DNA of 13,616 nucleotides from NCBI GenBank assembly GCA_045577075.1, contig JAZNHR010000046.1, positions 1 to 13,616 of the forward strand, read 5' to 3'. This stretch comes from SIG447 sp045577075. GTDB lineage: Bacteria > Bacillota > Clostridia > UMGS1883 > UMGS1540. Below, piece by piece: positions 6,220 to 13,616 of the stretch (position 1 is the first letter of the stretch; each line of letters starts with the position of its first letter). Below the pieces are notes generated by a model. That model was not told where the DNA came from. It was given only the letters and a program-made list of their open reading frames with translations, and made no database searches. Position numbers and translations under genes: made by a program.

Positions 6220-7592
6220 GGGGTTTCGGAAACTTTTTCCTTTCCGCTTAAGATAACCATTTTCTTCCACTTGCCGGTTTTATAGAATATGACGCAAAGG
6301 ACTAGAGAAACAAAGGAAGAACAGGGCGCGGCAAGGCCTACGCCAAACATACCAAGGTCTAACAGAACACCGCCGAGATATGCCATGGGCACACGAATCA
6401 GTACCGAGGAAAGGACGCTGTTGAAAAGCGTAAAGGTGGTGTGGCCGCTACCAATAAAGAGGCCGTTAAATCCAAACATGATGGGAGCCAGCATATAATC
6501 AAAGGTAAAGGAACGCATATATGCTTTGCCGGCGGTAATCATGGAAGCATTATCGTCAAAAATGCGAAGTACCGTTTCCGGGAACAGCTGTGCCACTCCA
6601 AAAATTACCGCGCTCATTAAAAAGCCGATCAGGGTGCCGATTCGCATGGTTTTGACGGCTCTCTCCTCTTCCCCGGCGCCAAGGTTTTGGCCACTCATGG
6701 CGGCAATGGACGCACTCATGGCAAGGGCCGGTAAAATGGCAAAGGAATTAAATTTCGCCACAGCCGCCAACGCCGCGGACTCGTTTACGCCCATGGTATT
6801 TACAAGTGCCGTCAAAAACAGAAAGGACATCCCCACGATCACATTTTGCACCGAGGTGGGAATCCCGACCTTCATAAGCATTTTCAGCCGTTCCTTATGA
6901 AAACCGAAGGATTGAAGATTAAAATCGAAAATAAAATCGTTTCGCTTTAAGTAAATGATGCAAAGAATCATGCTCACAGCCTGGGAAATGATGGTTGCAA
7001 TCGCCGCTCCCCGTGCCGCCATATGAAATTCCTTTACCAAAACGATATCAAGCACAATGTTAATTGCGCAGGCAATTCCCACAAAAACAAGGGGATTTCG
7101 GCTATCTCCCATGCCGCGCATAATGGCACTTAAGGCGTTATACCCGAAAATAAAGAGCGTGCCGAGGGCAGTAATGAGCAAATAGTCATTCCCCTCCGAA
7201 AAGGCATCGGCCGGTGTTTGCACAAGGCGCAACATTGGTTCTCTTGCTACAACCATAAGCACAGTAAGCACTACGCCGAGAAGCACCAGTGTGGTCAAAA
7301 GCGTGCCGATGGTTTCTCTCAGTTCTTTCCTCTGCCGGCTACCCATATATTGGGCAATCAACGTCGTCCCCCCGGCGCAAAGGCCGATAACCAGGTTTGT
7401 GATGAGCAGCGTTATCTGTCCACCTACGTTTACACCAACCATGCTTTCCGCGCCGCAATATCGACCCACAACAATCATATCCACAACGCTATATAAAGAC
7501 TGGATGAGATTTGAAATTATAAAGGGAAACGCAAAAAGCCAGAGCTGTTTCCCCACACTACCTTTTGATAAATCTTTTTCGAATGTACCCAT
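6216..7592 (-). CDS. MATE family multidrug/organic cation exporter
   Basis: This 458-residue membrane protein matches the MATE family (two homologous six-helix halves, 12 helices, usual length about 450). It opens with a short cytoplasmic start and a first helix LWLFAFPFIISNLIQSLYSVVDMIVVG, whose Q-S-L-Y-x-x-x-D pattern is typical of the family; the equivalent second-half helix is near VPTSVQNVIVG. MATE proteins push drugs and other cations out of the cell using Na+ or H+ gradients; the substrate cannot be told here. I chose the ATG at 7592: GAGGA lies seven bases upstream, while the in-frame GTG at 7610 lies before that site. The stop codon falls inside the asnA -35 box. No regulator gene is adjacent and no clear promoter was found upstream. 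Confidence 0.92.
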   Translation of the reverse strand: MGTFEKDLSKGSVGKQLWLFAFPFIISNLIQSLYSVVDMIVVGRYCGAESMVGVNVGGQITLLITNLVIGLCAGGTTLIAQYMGSRQRKELRETIGTLLTTLVLLGVVLTVLMVVAREPMLRLVQTPADAFSEGNDYLLITALGTLFIFGYNALSAIMRGMGDSRNPLVFVGIACAINIVLDIVLVKEFHMAARGAAIATIISQAVSMILCIIYLKRNDFIFDFNLQSFGFHKERLKMLMKVGIPTSVQNVIVGMSFLFLTALVNTMGVNESAALAAVAKFNSFAILPALAMSASIAAMSGQNLGAGEEERAVKTMRIGTLIGFLMSAVIFGVAQLFPETVLRIFDDNASMITAGKAYMRSFTFDYMLAPIMFGFNGLFIGSGHTTFTLFNSVLSSVLIRVPMAYLGGVLLDLGMFGVGLAAPCSSFVSLVLCVIFYKTGKWKKMVILSGKEKVSETP

Positions 7593-7873
7593 GTATTTTT
7601 CCTCTTTCACTTAAAAATTCCAAAAATGTAAACATAAAGCTTTAAAAACCCGGTGGGTATTTCCATATCTAAAGATACCAAGAAAAGGTCACTGCAGAGC
7701 TGCAACTCCGCAGTGACCAAGGCTTTCAGTATACATCCCATGCGCACTTAAAGCTTACACAAGAATGCCACGTAACAACCTTATTCCCTATCTCTTCAAA
7801 AATCCATGCAGAAAAGGATTTTTTAAGGAAATTGTTAAATCATCAAAAGCAAAGACTTACCCTCAAGCAGCAA
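7593..7873. other. Gene-free stretch between pgi and the MATE gene
   Basis: About 280 bases with no convincing gene on either strand. It contains a strong hairpin (7687-7718) and otherwise A+T-rich sequence. On the minus strand one frame is open for about 30 codons but resembles nothing I recognise. A small ACCC/GGGT stem with a T run (near 7644-7656, minus strand) could be a minor terminator or leader element of the MATE gene. Confidence 0.5.
7683..7718 (-). terminator. Hairpin, likely terminator of the pgi transcript
   Basis: In the minus-strand RNA, 7718-7687 folds into a 13 base-pair stem (outer GGTCACTGC/GCAGTGACC, inner GAG/CTC, one G-U) with loop TTGCAG, followed by CCTTTTCTT at its end. 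The G-U pair is A-C on the other strand, so the structure favours the minus strand. It is about 155 bases after the pgi stop codon, which is rather far. Confidence 0.55.
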
Positions 7874-9226
7874 TTAGGATTTAATTCGTGCTTCAAGTTC
7901 TTCTTTCTCTGCTTCGTAGCCCGGCTTACCCAGCAAGGCAAACATGTTCTTTTTATACGCTTCAACACCCGGCTGGTCAAAGGGGTTTATGCCTAGCAAA
8001 TAGCCACTAATGCCACATGCTTTTTCAAAGAAATAAACCAACTTCCCAAAATAATACGCAGTAAGTTCTGGGATATTGAGAATTAGATTCGGTACTCCGC
8101 CATCATAGTGAGCCATAACTGTACCCAGAAAAGCCTTTTCGTTGACATAGCCAACACTCTTTCCTGCCAAAAAGTTTAATCCGTCAACATTATCAGCATC
8201 CTGTTGCAGCATAATGTCTTCATGGGGTTTTTCTACATGAAGCACAGTCTCAAACAGGCTCCTCTCTCCGTCCTGAATGTACTGACCCATTGAATGCAGG
8301 TCCGTGGAAAAATCAACTGCTGCAGGAAAAATCCCTTTATGGTTCTTCCCTTCACTTTCCCCATACAGCTGCTTCCACCATTCTGCAAAATAATGCAGTT
8401 TGGGCTCATAGTTCACCATGATTTCAATTTTCTTTCCTTTTTGGTAAAGCAGGTTCCGCAGGGCAGCGTACTGATAACAAATATTTTTTTCTAAATCACA
8501 AATGTTATATTCTGTATATGCATCCTGCGCACCGCACAGGATTGCGTCAAGATCAGCACCGCATACCGCAATAGGAAGAAGCCCTACAGCAGACAAAACA
8601 GAATAGCGTCCGCCAATATTATCTGCAATGGTAAATGTTTCATAGCCTTCACGGTCAGACAACTGCTTGAGCGCTCCACGGGCTTTATCTGTCGTTACAA
8701 AAATCCTTTCCTTTGCACCGGCTTTTCCATACTTTTTCTCTATCAATTCCTTAAAAATACGAAATGCGATGGCAGGCTCGGTTGTTGTGCCAGATTTAGA
8801 AATAACATTCAAGCAAATATCCTTATCTTTAACGAGCTCGATCAAATCATAAAGATAGGTAGAACTGCAGGCGTTACCCGCAAAAAAGATTTGTGGCGTT
8901 TTTCTTTGATTGTCTGCCTGTAAATTATAAAAACTGTTTGTAAACAAATCAATTGCGGCTTTAGCACCCAGATAAGAACCGCCTATACCAATAACGATTA
9001 AGACATCCGCTGTTTTTTGAATTTTTTCTGCTGCCTGCTTAATTCTGGCATATTCTTCCCTATCATAGTCATTCGGCAGATTGACCCAGCCTAAAAAATC
9101 GTTCCCCGCTCCGGTTTGATTCATCAGTTTGGTATGCGCTTCACAAATTTCTTTCTGCATAGAATCCAATTCATTTTTGGTTATTGTCGATAAAGTTTTG
9201 CTATAATCTAATGTAATATTTCGCAT
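7874..9226 (-). CDS. pgi: Glucose-6-phosphate isomerase
   Basis: Pgi converts glucose-6-phosphate and fructose-6-phosphate in glycolysis and gluconeogenesis. The 450-residue protein has the normal length for Firmicutes enzymes. It has the sugar-isomerase motifs GIGGSYLGAKA (80-90) and SKSGTTTEP (143-151), signature 1 DNIGGRYSVLSAVG (202-215), the catalytic base Glu290 in GESEGK, His311, and signature 2 GYLLGINPFDQPGVEAYK (408-425) with the catalytic Lys425. AGGAGG lies seven bases before the ATG. It follows the GH13 and glycogen phosphorylase genes on the same strand after a 232-base gap, so it may be part of the same glycogen-use unit, though that gap holds a decayed recombinase and could hide its own promoter. 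It looks fully functional. Confidence 0.97.
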   Translation of the reverse strand: MRNITLDYSKTLSTITKNELDSMQKEICEAHTKLMNQTGAGNDFLGWVNLPNDYDREEYARIKQAAEKIQKTADVLIVIGIGGSYLGAKAAIDLFTNSFYNLQADNQRKTPQIFFAGNACSSTYLYDLIELVKDKDICLNVISKSGTTTEPAIAFRIFKELIEKKYGKAGAKERIFVTTDKARGALKQLSDREGYETFTIADNIGGRYSVLSAVGLLPIAVCGADLDAILCGAQDAYTEYNICDLEKNICYQYAALRNLLYQKGKKIEIMVNYEPKLHYFAEWWKQLYGESEGKNHKGIFPAAVDFSTDLHSMGQYIQDGERSLFETVLHVEKPHEDIMLQQDADNVDGLNFLAGKSVGYVNEKAFLGTVMAHYDGGVPNLILNIPELTAYYFGKLVYFFEKACGISGYLLGINPFDQPGVEAYKKNMFALLGKPGYEAEKEELEARIKS

Positions 9227-9260
9227 GCCATTCCCTCCTAATAGTTGTCAATAAAATTTA

Positions 9261-9458
9261 TCAAGCTCTTTTGTTTTCTACTCTCGATTCTAACTTGGCA
9301 TCGCAATACACCCCCACAAAGTCCCAATCCGAATTACGCCTGATCGCAAACGTATACTGTTTGACTTGCGCTTAAAGAGAAATTGCCTGTGCGTTGTTTC
9401 CTGTACTAACTCTGCAATAAGCAGCGACAGTAAAGCAGAGAAAAAAATGCTTACGCTT
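9261..9458 (-). pseudogene. Decayed N-terminal remnant of a serine recombinase
   Basis: Read from the codon right after the GH13 stop, this frame gives AAYCRVSTGNNAQAISL at codons 12-28, then a TAA (9374-9372), then AQVKQYTFAIRRNSDWDFVG and VYCDAKLESRVENKRA, ending at a TGA at 9263-9261. The pattern [YA]CRVST, then SLQAQVxYYT, then NxxWxFVGVYxDxxxSG...R is the catalytic N-terminus of large serine recombinases and resolvases, with the nucleophile Ser in RVST (codon 18, bases 9407-9405). The internal stop replaces the usual Gln (one base, CAA to TAA), and the SG motif after VYxD is lost (KLES). About 65 codons remain of a protein usually 180-550 residues. So it is a dead fragment, with no start codon and no DNA-binding domain. 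Confidence 0.8.
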
Positions 9459-11258
9459 TTATTGATAGAGCACGGCATGCATATCATCTGTTGATATTTC
9501 TAAAAGGATATTGCCCTTCTTTTCTATTTTATCTCCAAATGATATCGCAACATATACCGTTTCGTTTTGATATATACGAGCATATTGTACAAACCTGTCG
9601 TCGGCTGCCTGAAAAACGATATCACCACATTTAACGGCTTTATTTTCATTTTTAAGGCGCGCCAGCTTTTGATAAAAGGCTTGCAAGGAAGTATTTGGAT
9701 TATCCCACGCATAAAAGGCTCTGTTTAAAGGATCTTCAAATCCTTCCATTCCAATCTCGTCGCCATAATATATGGATGGATTTCCCGGAAGGGTAAATTG
9801 CAAAAGTGCGGCCACTTTTGTAAGCGCCAATGCTCTGTCAAGGTCTACGCCGGTTAGCCTGAAATTTGCCTTTTCAGTCTTACGCATTCCTTCACCTTTC
9901 CCCGAAAGCGCTGTAATGATTCGTGGTGTATCATGTGTCGAGAGTAAATTCATCAGACAATCCAAAACCGGACGGGGATAATTTTCTACAATCGTCATAA
10001 TCCGGTCAGCAAATTCTTTGCCAGTGATTTCCCTTTTTACATACCCTAAAATAGCTTCTTTGAAGGGATAATTCATTACAGAATCCAGGTTGCTGTCAGA
10101 AAAATATTTTCTCCGCCTACCATAACTTATTTTGTTGGATGCATCCTCCCAGACCTCACCCAAAAGAAGAGCATCCGGTTTGATTTCTTTCAGTCTTTTG
10201 TGGAATGCTGTAATAAATGAATCCGGAAGTTCATCTGCAACATCAAGACGAAAGCCGTCTGCACCGAGCCGCAGCCAATGGGATAAAACGCTGTCCCGGG
10301 AATAAATTATATAATTCATATAGCTTTCATTTAGTTCATCAACACAAGGCAGCGTGTCAATACCCCACCAAGAAGTGTATTTCGTCGGATAATCCTCAAA
10401 CTGATACCAATCTCTGTAGGGAGAGTTGTGGTTGCTTACTGCACCATTTCCAAAAACGCCCTTTGCATCGAAATAAACGCTATTACTTCCCGTGTGAGAA
10501 AAAACGCCATCCAGAATAATTTTTATATCCAGCTTGTGCGCCTCTTGGCACAAGGAAACAAAATCCTGTTCTGTGCCAAGAAGAGGGTCTATTCTCTTAT
10601 AATCTGCCGTGTCATAGCGATGGTTTGAGTACGCCATAAAAATAGGGTTCAGATAGATAATACCAATCCCCATATCCTTAAGGTATGGAAGTTTCTCGGT
10701 AATGCCTTTGAGGTTTCCTCCAAAAAAATCACTATTGGTGATTCGTCCCTCTTCATTCGGCAGATACACCGGCGTGTCGGTTGTATTCTCATGCAATTGA
10801 TACGGCTCTAGCTTGCCTGTCGGGTCAACCGAACCGCATTTTGCAAATCGGTCAGGAAAAATTTGATACATCACTCTGCCTTTAAAATCAGCCGGGGTAT
10901 CATAATCTTTATCAAAACAGGTTAACTGCCACAAATCACCAACAGCAATGTTCGTATCATCCCCTTGTTTAAAAAGGTCAAACGCCTCATTTTGTGTAGT
11001 GATTTTAAAATAATAAAAATACAAGCCATTGGCAAAAAGAGAAAATGCAGTGGTGTAGACTTCATAATCCCCATCTATTACTTCAAGTCGGAAGGGTACA
11101 AGCATTTCAAACCCTTCTTCGTTCCTGATACATAGGCGCACAGATACAGTATGGCAAGTAACAGGAATTTTGATGCGTAAGCTACATTCTTCATTTTGTC
11201 GCAGACAACCGAATGGGGATTTATAGTATTCACTCTTGCTGTTATATAAAATTCGCAT
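9459..11258 (-). CDS. Intracellular GH13 alpha-glucan hydrolase (neopullulanase/cyclomaltodextrinase-like)
   Basis: This 599-residue alpha-amylase family enzyme hydrolyses alpha-1,4 (and possibly alpha-1,6) glucosidic bonds. It has an N-terminal beta-sandwich (about 1-120, beginning YNSKSEYYKSPFG, typical of CBM34-type N domains), then the TIM barrel starting VMYQIFPDRF (129-138). Conserved regions are DGVFSH (250-255), GFRLDV with nucleophile Asp339, GEVW with acid/base Glu368, and STHD with Asp443. Region I has Ser254 where many family members have Asn. A small C-terminal beta domain ends it. There is no signal peptide, so it acts inside the cell, on glycogen-derived or imported dextrins. 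GGTGG precedes the ATG by six bases. It starts 43 bases after the glycogen phosphorylase stop and is probably co-transcribed with it. Exact specificity (neopullulanase, maltogenic amylase, debranching) cannot be fixed from sequence alone. Confidence 0.92.
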   Translation of the reverse strand: MRILYNSKSEYYKSPFGCLRQNEECSLRIKIPVTCHTVSVRLCIRNEEGFEMLVPFRLEVIDGDYEVYTTAFSLFANGLYFYYFKITTQNEAFDLFKQGDDTNIAVGDLWQLTCFDKDYDTPADFKGRVMYQIFPDRFAKCGSVDPTGKLEPYQLHENTTDTPVYLPNEEGRITNSDFFGGNLKGITEKLPYLKDMGIGIIYLNPIFMAYSNHRYDTADYKRIDPLLGTEQDFVSLCQEAHKLDIKIILDGVFSHTGSNSVYFDAKGVFGNGAVSNHNSPYRDWYQFEDYPTKYTSWWGIDTLPCVDELNESYMNYIIYSRDSVLSHWLRLGADGFRLDVADELPDSFITAFHKRLKEIKPDALLLGEVWEDASNKISYGRRRKYFSDSNLDSVMNYPFKEAILGYVKREITGKEFADRIMTIVENYPRPVLDCLMNLLSTHDTPRIITALSGKGEGMRKTEKANFRLTGVDLDRALALTKVAALLQFTLPGNPSIYYGDEIGMEGFEDPLNRAFYAWDNPNTSLQAFYQKLARLKNENKAVKCGDIVFQAADDRFVQYARIYQNETVYVAISFGDKIEKKGNILLEISTDDMHAVLYQ

Positions 11259-11301
11259 TTTTCACCACCCAATAAAACGAGAGACTCCTTTACCAAACAT
11301 T

Positions 11302-13616
11302 TTAGTATTTTATACGCCAGATATTATCAGCATATTCCTTAACCGCTCTGTCTGATGAGAATATTCCTGCTTTTGCAATATTTACAAGAGACATACGCGC
11401 AAAATCAATTTTTGATTTATATGCATTCGCTGCATCTTCCTGCGCACGCACATAATCGGCAAAGTCAGCTAAAATCATATACGCATCCGCTACACCGAAA
11501 TCGTTTGTCAGGAGCGAGCGTGCAATATCGTCAAACCTAACACCAAGCTCTCCTGATGTGAGCATTTCAATAACTCTCTTAAGGTCAGGATTGTTGTTAT
11601 AATAATCCGTTGGACGATAGCCTCTCTGCCAGAGCGCTTCAACCTCATCGGCACGAAGACCGAAAAGGAACATATTTTCGTCGCCGACCTGTTCATTGAT
11701 CTCAACATTAGCACCATCTAGTGTACCAATTGTTACTGCCCCATTGATCATAAGCTTCATATTGCCTGTGCCCGATGCTTCTTTTCCTGCAATTGAAATC
11801 TGCTCGGAAAGATCAGCGGCAGGTATGATGATCTCGGCAAGAGACACTTTATAGTCCTCGATAAATACGACTTTAATCTTATCACGAACCTCGGGGTCTG
11901 AATTTACCATATCAGATATCGCTACAATAAGGCGGATGATTTGTTTTGCCATAACATAGCCACTTGAAGCCTTGGCCGCAAAAATAAATGTTCTCGGCAC
12001 ATAATCACCGTCTGGATTTGTCTTAATCTTGTTATAGAGATACAAAATATGTAAAGCATTCAAAAGCTGACGCTTATACTCATGTAAGCGTTTAACCTGA
12101 ATATCAAACATGGAGTTGGGATTAACCTTAATACCGTTTGCTTTTTCAATATAATTTGCAAGTCTCACCTTATTATTATATTTAATTTCAGCAAGGCGTG
12201 TTAAAACCTTCTCATCGTCTATATAGCGGAGCAGTTTTTCAAGTTCCGTGCTGTCGTGCTTAAAGCCGTCACCGATCAATTCTTCTAAGTATGCAGTAAG
12301 CTCGGGGTTAGACTGACAAAGCCATCTTCTGTATGCTATACCGTTCGTTACATTTGTAAATTTATCATTATCGATATTATAATAATCTCTGAATATTCCG
12401 TTCTTTAGGATATCACTATGGAGTTTTGATACGCCGTTTACTTTGTGGCATGCTGCAAGACAAAGGTTTGCCATACGAACCTCACCATGCGCGATAACTG
12501 CCATATAGTCGATTTTAGCAATATCTCCCGGATATATGATATTAAGCTGTGCAACGAGGCGTCGGTTAATTTCACATACAATCTGATATACGCGCGGCAA
12601 CTGTTCCGCAAAGAGGTGTTCGCTCCAGCGTTCTAAAGCCTCGCTCATAACTGTATGATTCGTATAGGTTAATGTTTCACAAGTGATCTTCCAAGCCTCG
12701 TCCCAGCCATAATCATGCTCATCAACGAGTATTCTCATAAGTTCGGGAACACACAGTGCAGGATGCGTATCGTTTATATGAATCGCTACTTTTTCCCCCA
12801 GATTATCAAGTGTGCCATAGCGTTTCATATGATTGTATGTAATACTCTGTAGCGATGCCGAAACAAGCAGATATTGCTGCTTTAAACGCAGAATTTTACC
12901 TGCTATGTGGTCATCTGCGGGATAGAGAATTTTCGTAATAACTTCTGCCATTGTATTCTCTTCTAAAGCCTTGGCATAGTCGCCTCTTGAAAAAGCCGAC
13001 ATATCCAGTCTGTTTGCTGATTTTGCGCTCCAGAGCACCAATTTATTGACTGCGTCTGTGTCATATCCCGATATATACATATCATAGGGCACGGCAATAA
13101 CAGAATTATAATTTGTGTGCGAAACCTTATATTTGCCGTCATCATACCAGCCTGTAACGTCTCCGCCGAATTTTACTTCAAAGGATTCGTCCTCTCTGGG
13201 ATTTAGCCATACATCGCCCATAGAAAGCCAGTTATCAGGAAATTCCATCTGCCAGCCGTCAACGATTTTCTGCTTGAAAATACCAAATTCGTAGCGGATA
13301 GAAAAGCCTGTGCCGGGAAAACCTACGCTTGTCATAGAATCCAGGTAGCAGGATGCCAAGCGACCAAGGCCGCCATTACCGAGACCGGCGTCAGGTTCCA
13401 TAGCGTATAAATCGTCTATGTTAAAACCGCATTTTTCGACTGCTTTTGCAAATTTCTCTTCTACGCCCAGGTTATAAAGGTTGTTTCGCAGGGAAGTACC
13501 CACCAAAAATTCCATAGACATATAGTAGAGCTTTTTTCTATCCTTGCTTTTGTATGAATCCTTGTACTTCTTTCGCTTTTTTGCCAACGTCTCCCGAATT
13601 AGAGTTGCAAGCGCTG
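11302..13616 (-). CDS. glgP: Glycogen/maltodextrin phosphorylase (5' end outside the window)
   Basis: This enzyme releases glucose-1-phosphate from alpha-1,4-glucans using phosphate and pyridoxal phosphate. About 770 codons are visible and the frame stays open to the window edge, so the true start lies beyond base 13616; the TTG at 13587 is just an internal Leu. Family total length is about 800, so only a few dozen residues are missing. Landmarks are KLYYMSMEFLVG near the N-terminus, EPDAGLGNGGLGRLASC, HINDTHPALCVPELMR, TYTNHTVMSEALE, FDIQVKRLHEYKRQ, and the PLP-lysine motif EASGTGNMKLMING, with the lysine codon at 11757-11755. The motif has Ile where Leu or Met is usual before the final Asn, a mild change. 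It heads the visible part of a glgP-GH13-pgi run. No frame damage is seen. Confidence 0.97.
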   Translation of the reverse strand, partial: ALATLIRETLAKKRKKYKDSYKSKDRKKLYYMSMEFLVGTSLRNNLYNLGVEEKFAKAVEKCGFNIDDLYAMEPDAGLGNGGLGRLASCYLDSMTSVGFPGTGFSIRYEFGIFKQKIVDGWQMEFPDNWLSMGDVWLNPREDESFEVKFGGDVTGWYDDGKYKVSHTNYNSVIAVPYDMYISGYDTDAVNKLVLWSAKSANRLDMSAFSRGDYAKALEENTMAEVITKILYPADDHIAGKILRLKQQYLLVSASLQSITYNHMKRYGTLDNLGEKVAIHINDTHPALCVPELMRILVDEHDYGWDEAWKITCETLTYTNHTVMSEALERWSEHLFAEQLPRVYQIVCEINRRLVAQLNIIYPGDIAKIDYMAVIAHGEVRMANLCLAACHKVNGVSKLHSDILKNGIFRDYYNIDNDKFTNVTNGIAYRRWLCQSNPELTAYLEELIGDGFKHDSTELEKLLRYIDDEKVLTRLAEIKYNNKVRLANYIEKANGIKVNPNSMFDIQVKRLHEYKRQLLNALHILYLYNKIKTNPDGDYVPRTFIFAAKASSGYVMAKQIIRLIVAISDMVNSDPEVRDKIKVVFIEDYKVSLAEIIIPAADLSEQISIAGKEASGTGNMKLMINGAVTIGTLDGANVEINEQVGDENMFLFGLRADEVEALWQRGYRPTDYYNNNPDLKRVIEMLTSGELGVRFDDIARSLLTNDFGVADAYMILADFADYVRAQEDAANAYKSKIDFARMSLVNIAKAGIFSSDRAVKEYADNIWRIKY

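Noticed and set aside
9290..9487. Minus-strand 65-codon frame over the GH13 end and the gap
   Set aside because: It is in a different frame from the serine recombinase remnant and is explained by it; it has no ribosome binding site.
13585..13587. TTG as the start of glycogen phosphorylase
   Set aside because: The frame stays open upstream to the window edge and the family needs a few more dozen residues.
1..13616. CRISPR array, rRNA or complete insertion sequence
   Set aside because: No regularly spaced repeats, rRNA-like sequence, or transposase with terminal inverted repeats was seen.

Overview
The window looks like chromosomal DNA from a Gram-positive, low-to-mid GC member of the Bacillota, probably a gut-type Clostridia. 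This rests on strong AGGAGG-type ribosome binding sites, near-consensus sigma-A promoters, an AsnA-type asparagine synthetase, a GGGtGRT/NifU-like gene pair, a zinc-ribbon membrane protein and the clostridial style of the glycogen genes. Genus cannot be told from the sequence alone.

Layout. 1-240: tRNA-Pro(CGG) with its own near-perfect promoter, meeting a minus-strand operon at a shared terminator. 239-2005: minus-strand operon of a NifU-like iron-sulfur scaffold protein followed by a GGGtGRT protein. 2109-4309: plus-strand, compact, intact phage-derived cassette with a very short terminase small subunit-like gene, a full terminase large subunit, and directly after it a small tail-fibre-like protein; no portal, capsid or protease genes lie between them. 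4428-5100: zinc-ribbon membrane-protein gene with an excellent promoter, broken by one in-frame TAA in its Pro/Gln/Ala repeat. 5102-6219: asnA on the minus strand with a consensus promoter and a leader hairpin. 6216-7592: MATE-family exporter. 7593-7873: gene-free, with a terminator-like hairpin. 7874-13616: minus-strand carbohydrate block: glycogen phosphorylase (5' end outside the window), a GH13 alpha-glucan hydrolase and glucose-6-phosphate isomerase. Between the last two, starting at the codon after the GH13 stop, is a 65-codon decayed serine recombinase N-terminus that has not been reported as an open frame because it contains a stop.

How the genes work together. The glgP-GH13-pgi block fits intracellular glycogen or maltodextrin breakdown: the phosphorylase makes glucose-1-phosphate, the GH13 enzyme opens or trims branched and short glucans, and Pgi links glucose-6-phosphate to fructose-6-phosphate; a phosphoglucomutase would be needed elsewhere. 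The NifU-like/GGGtGRT pair is a conserved but functionally obscure unit. The terminase/fibre cassette has no link to its neighbours and is the main candidate for an unusual or domesticated element. The left part (roughly 2.1-6 kb) is visibly richer in G+C than the carbohydrate block; this was judged by eye.
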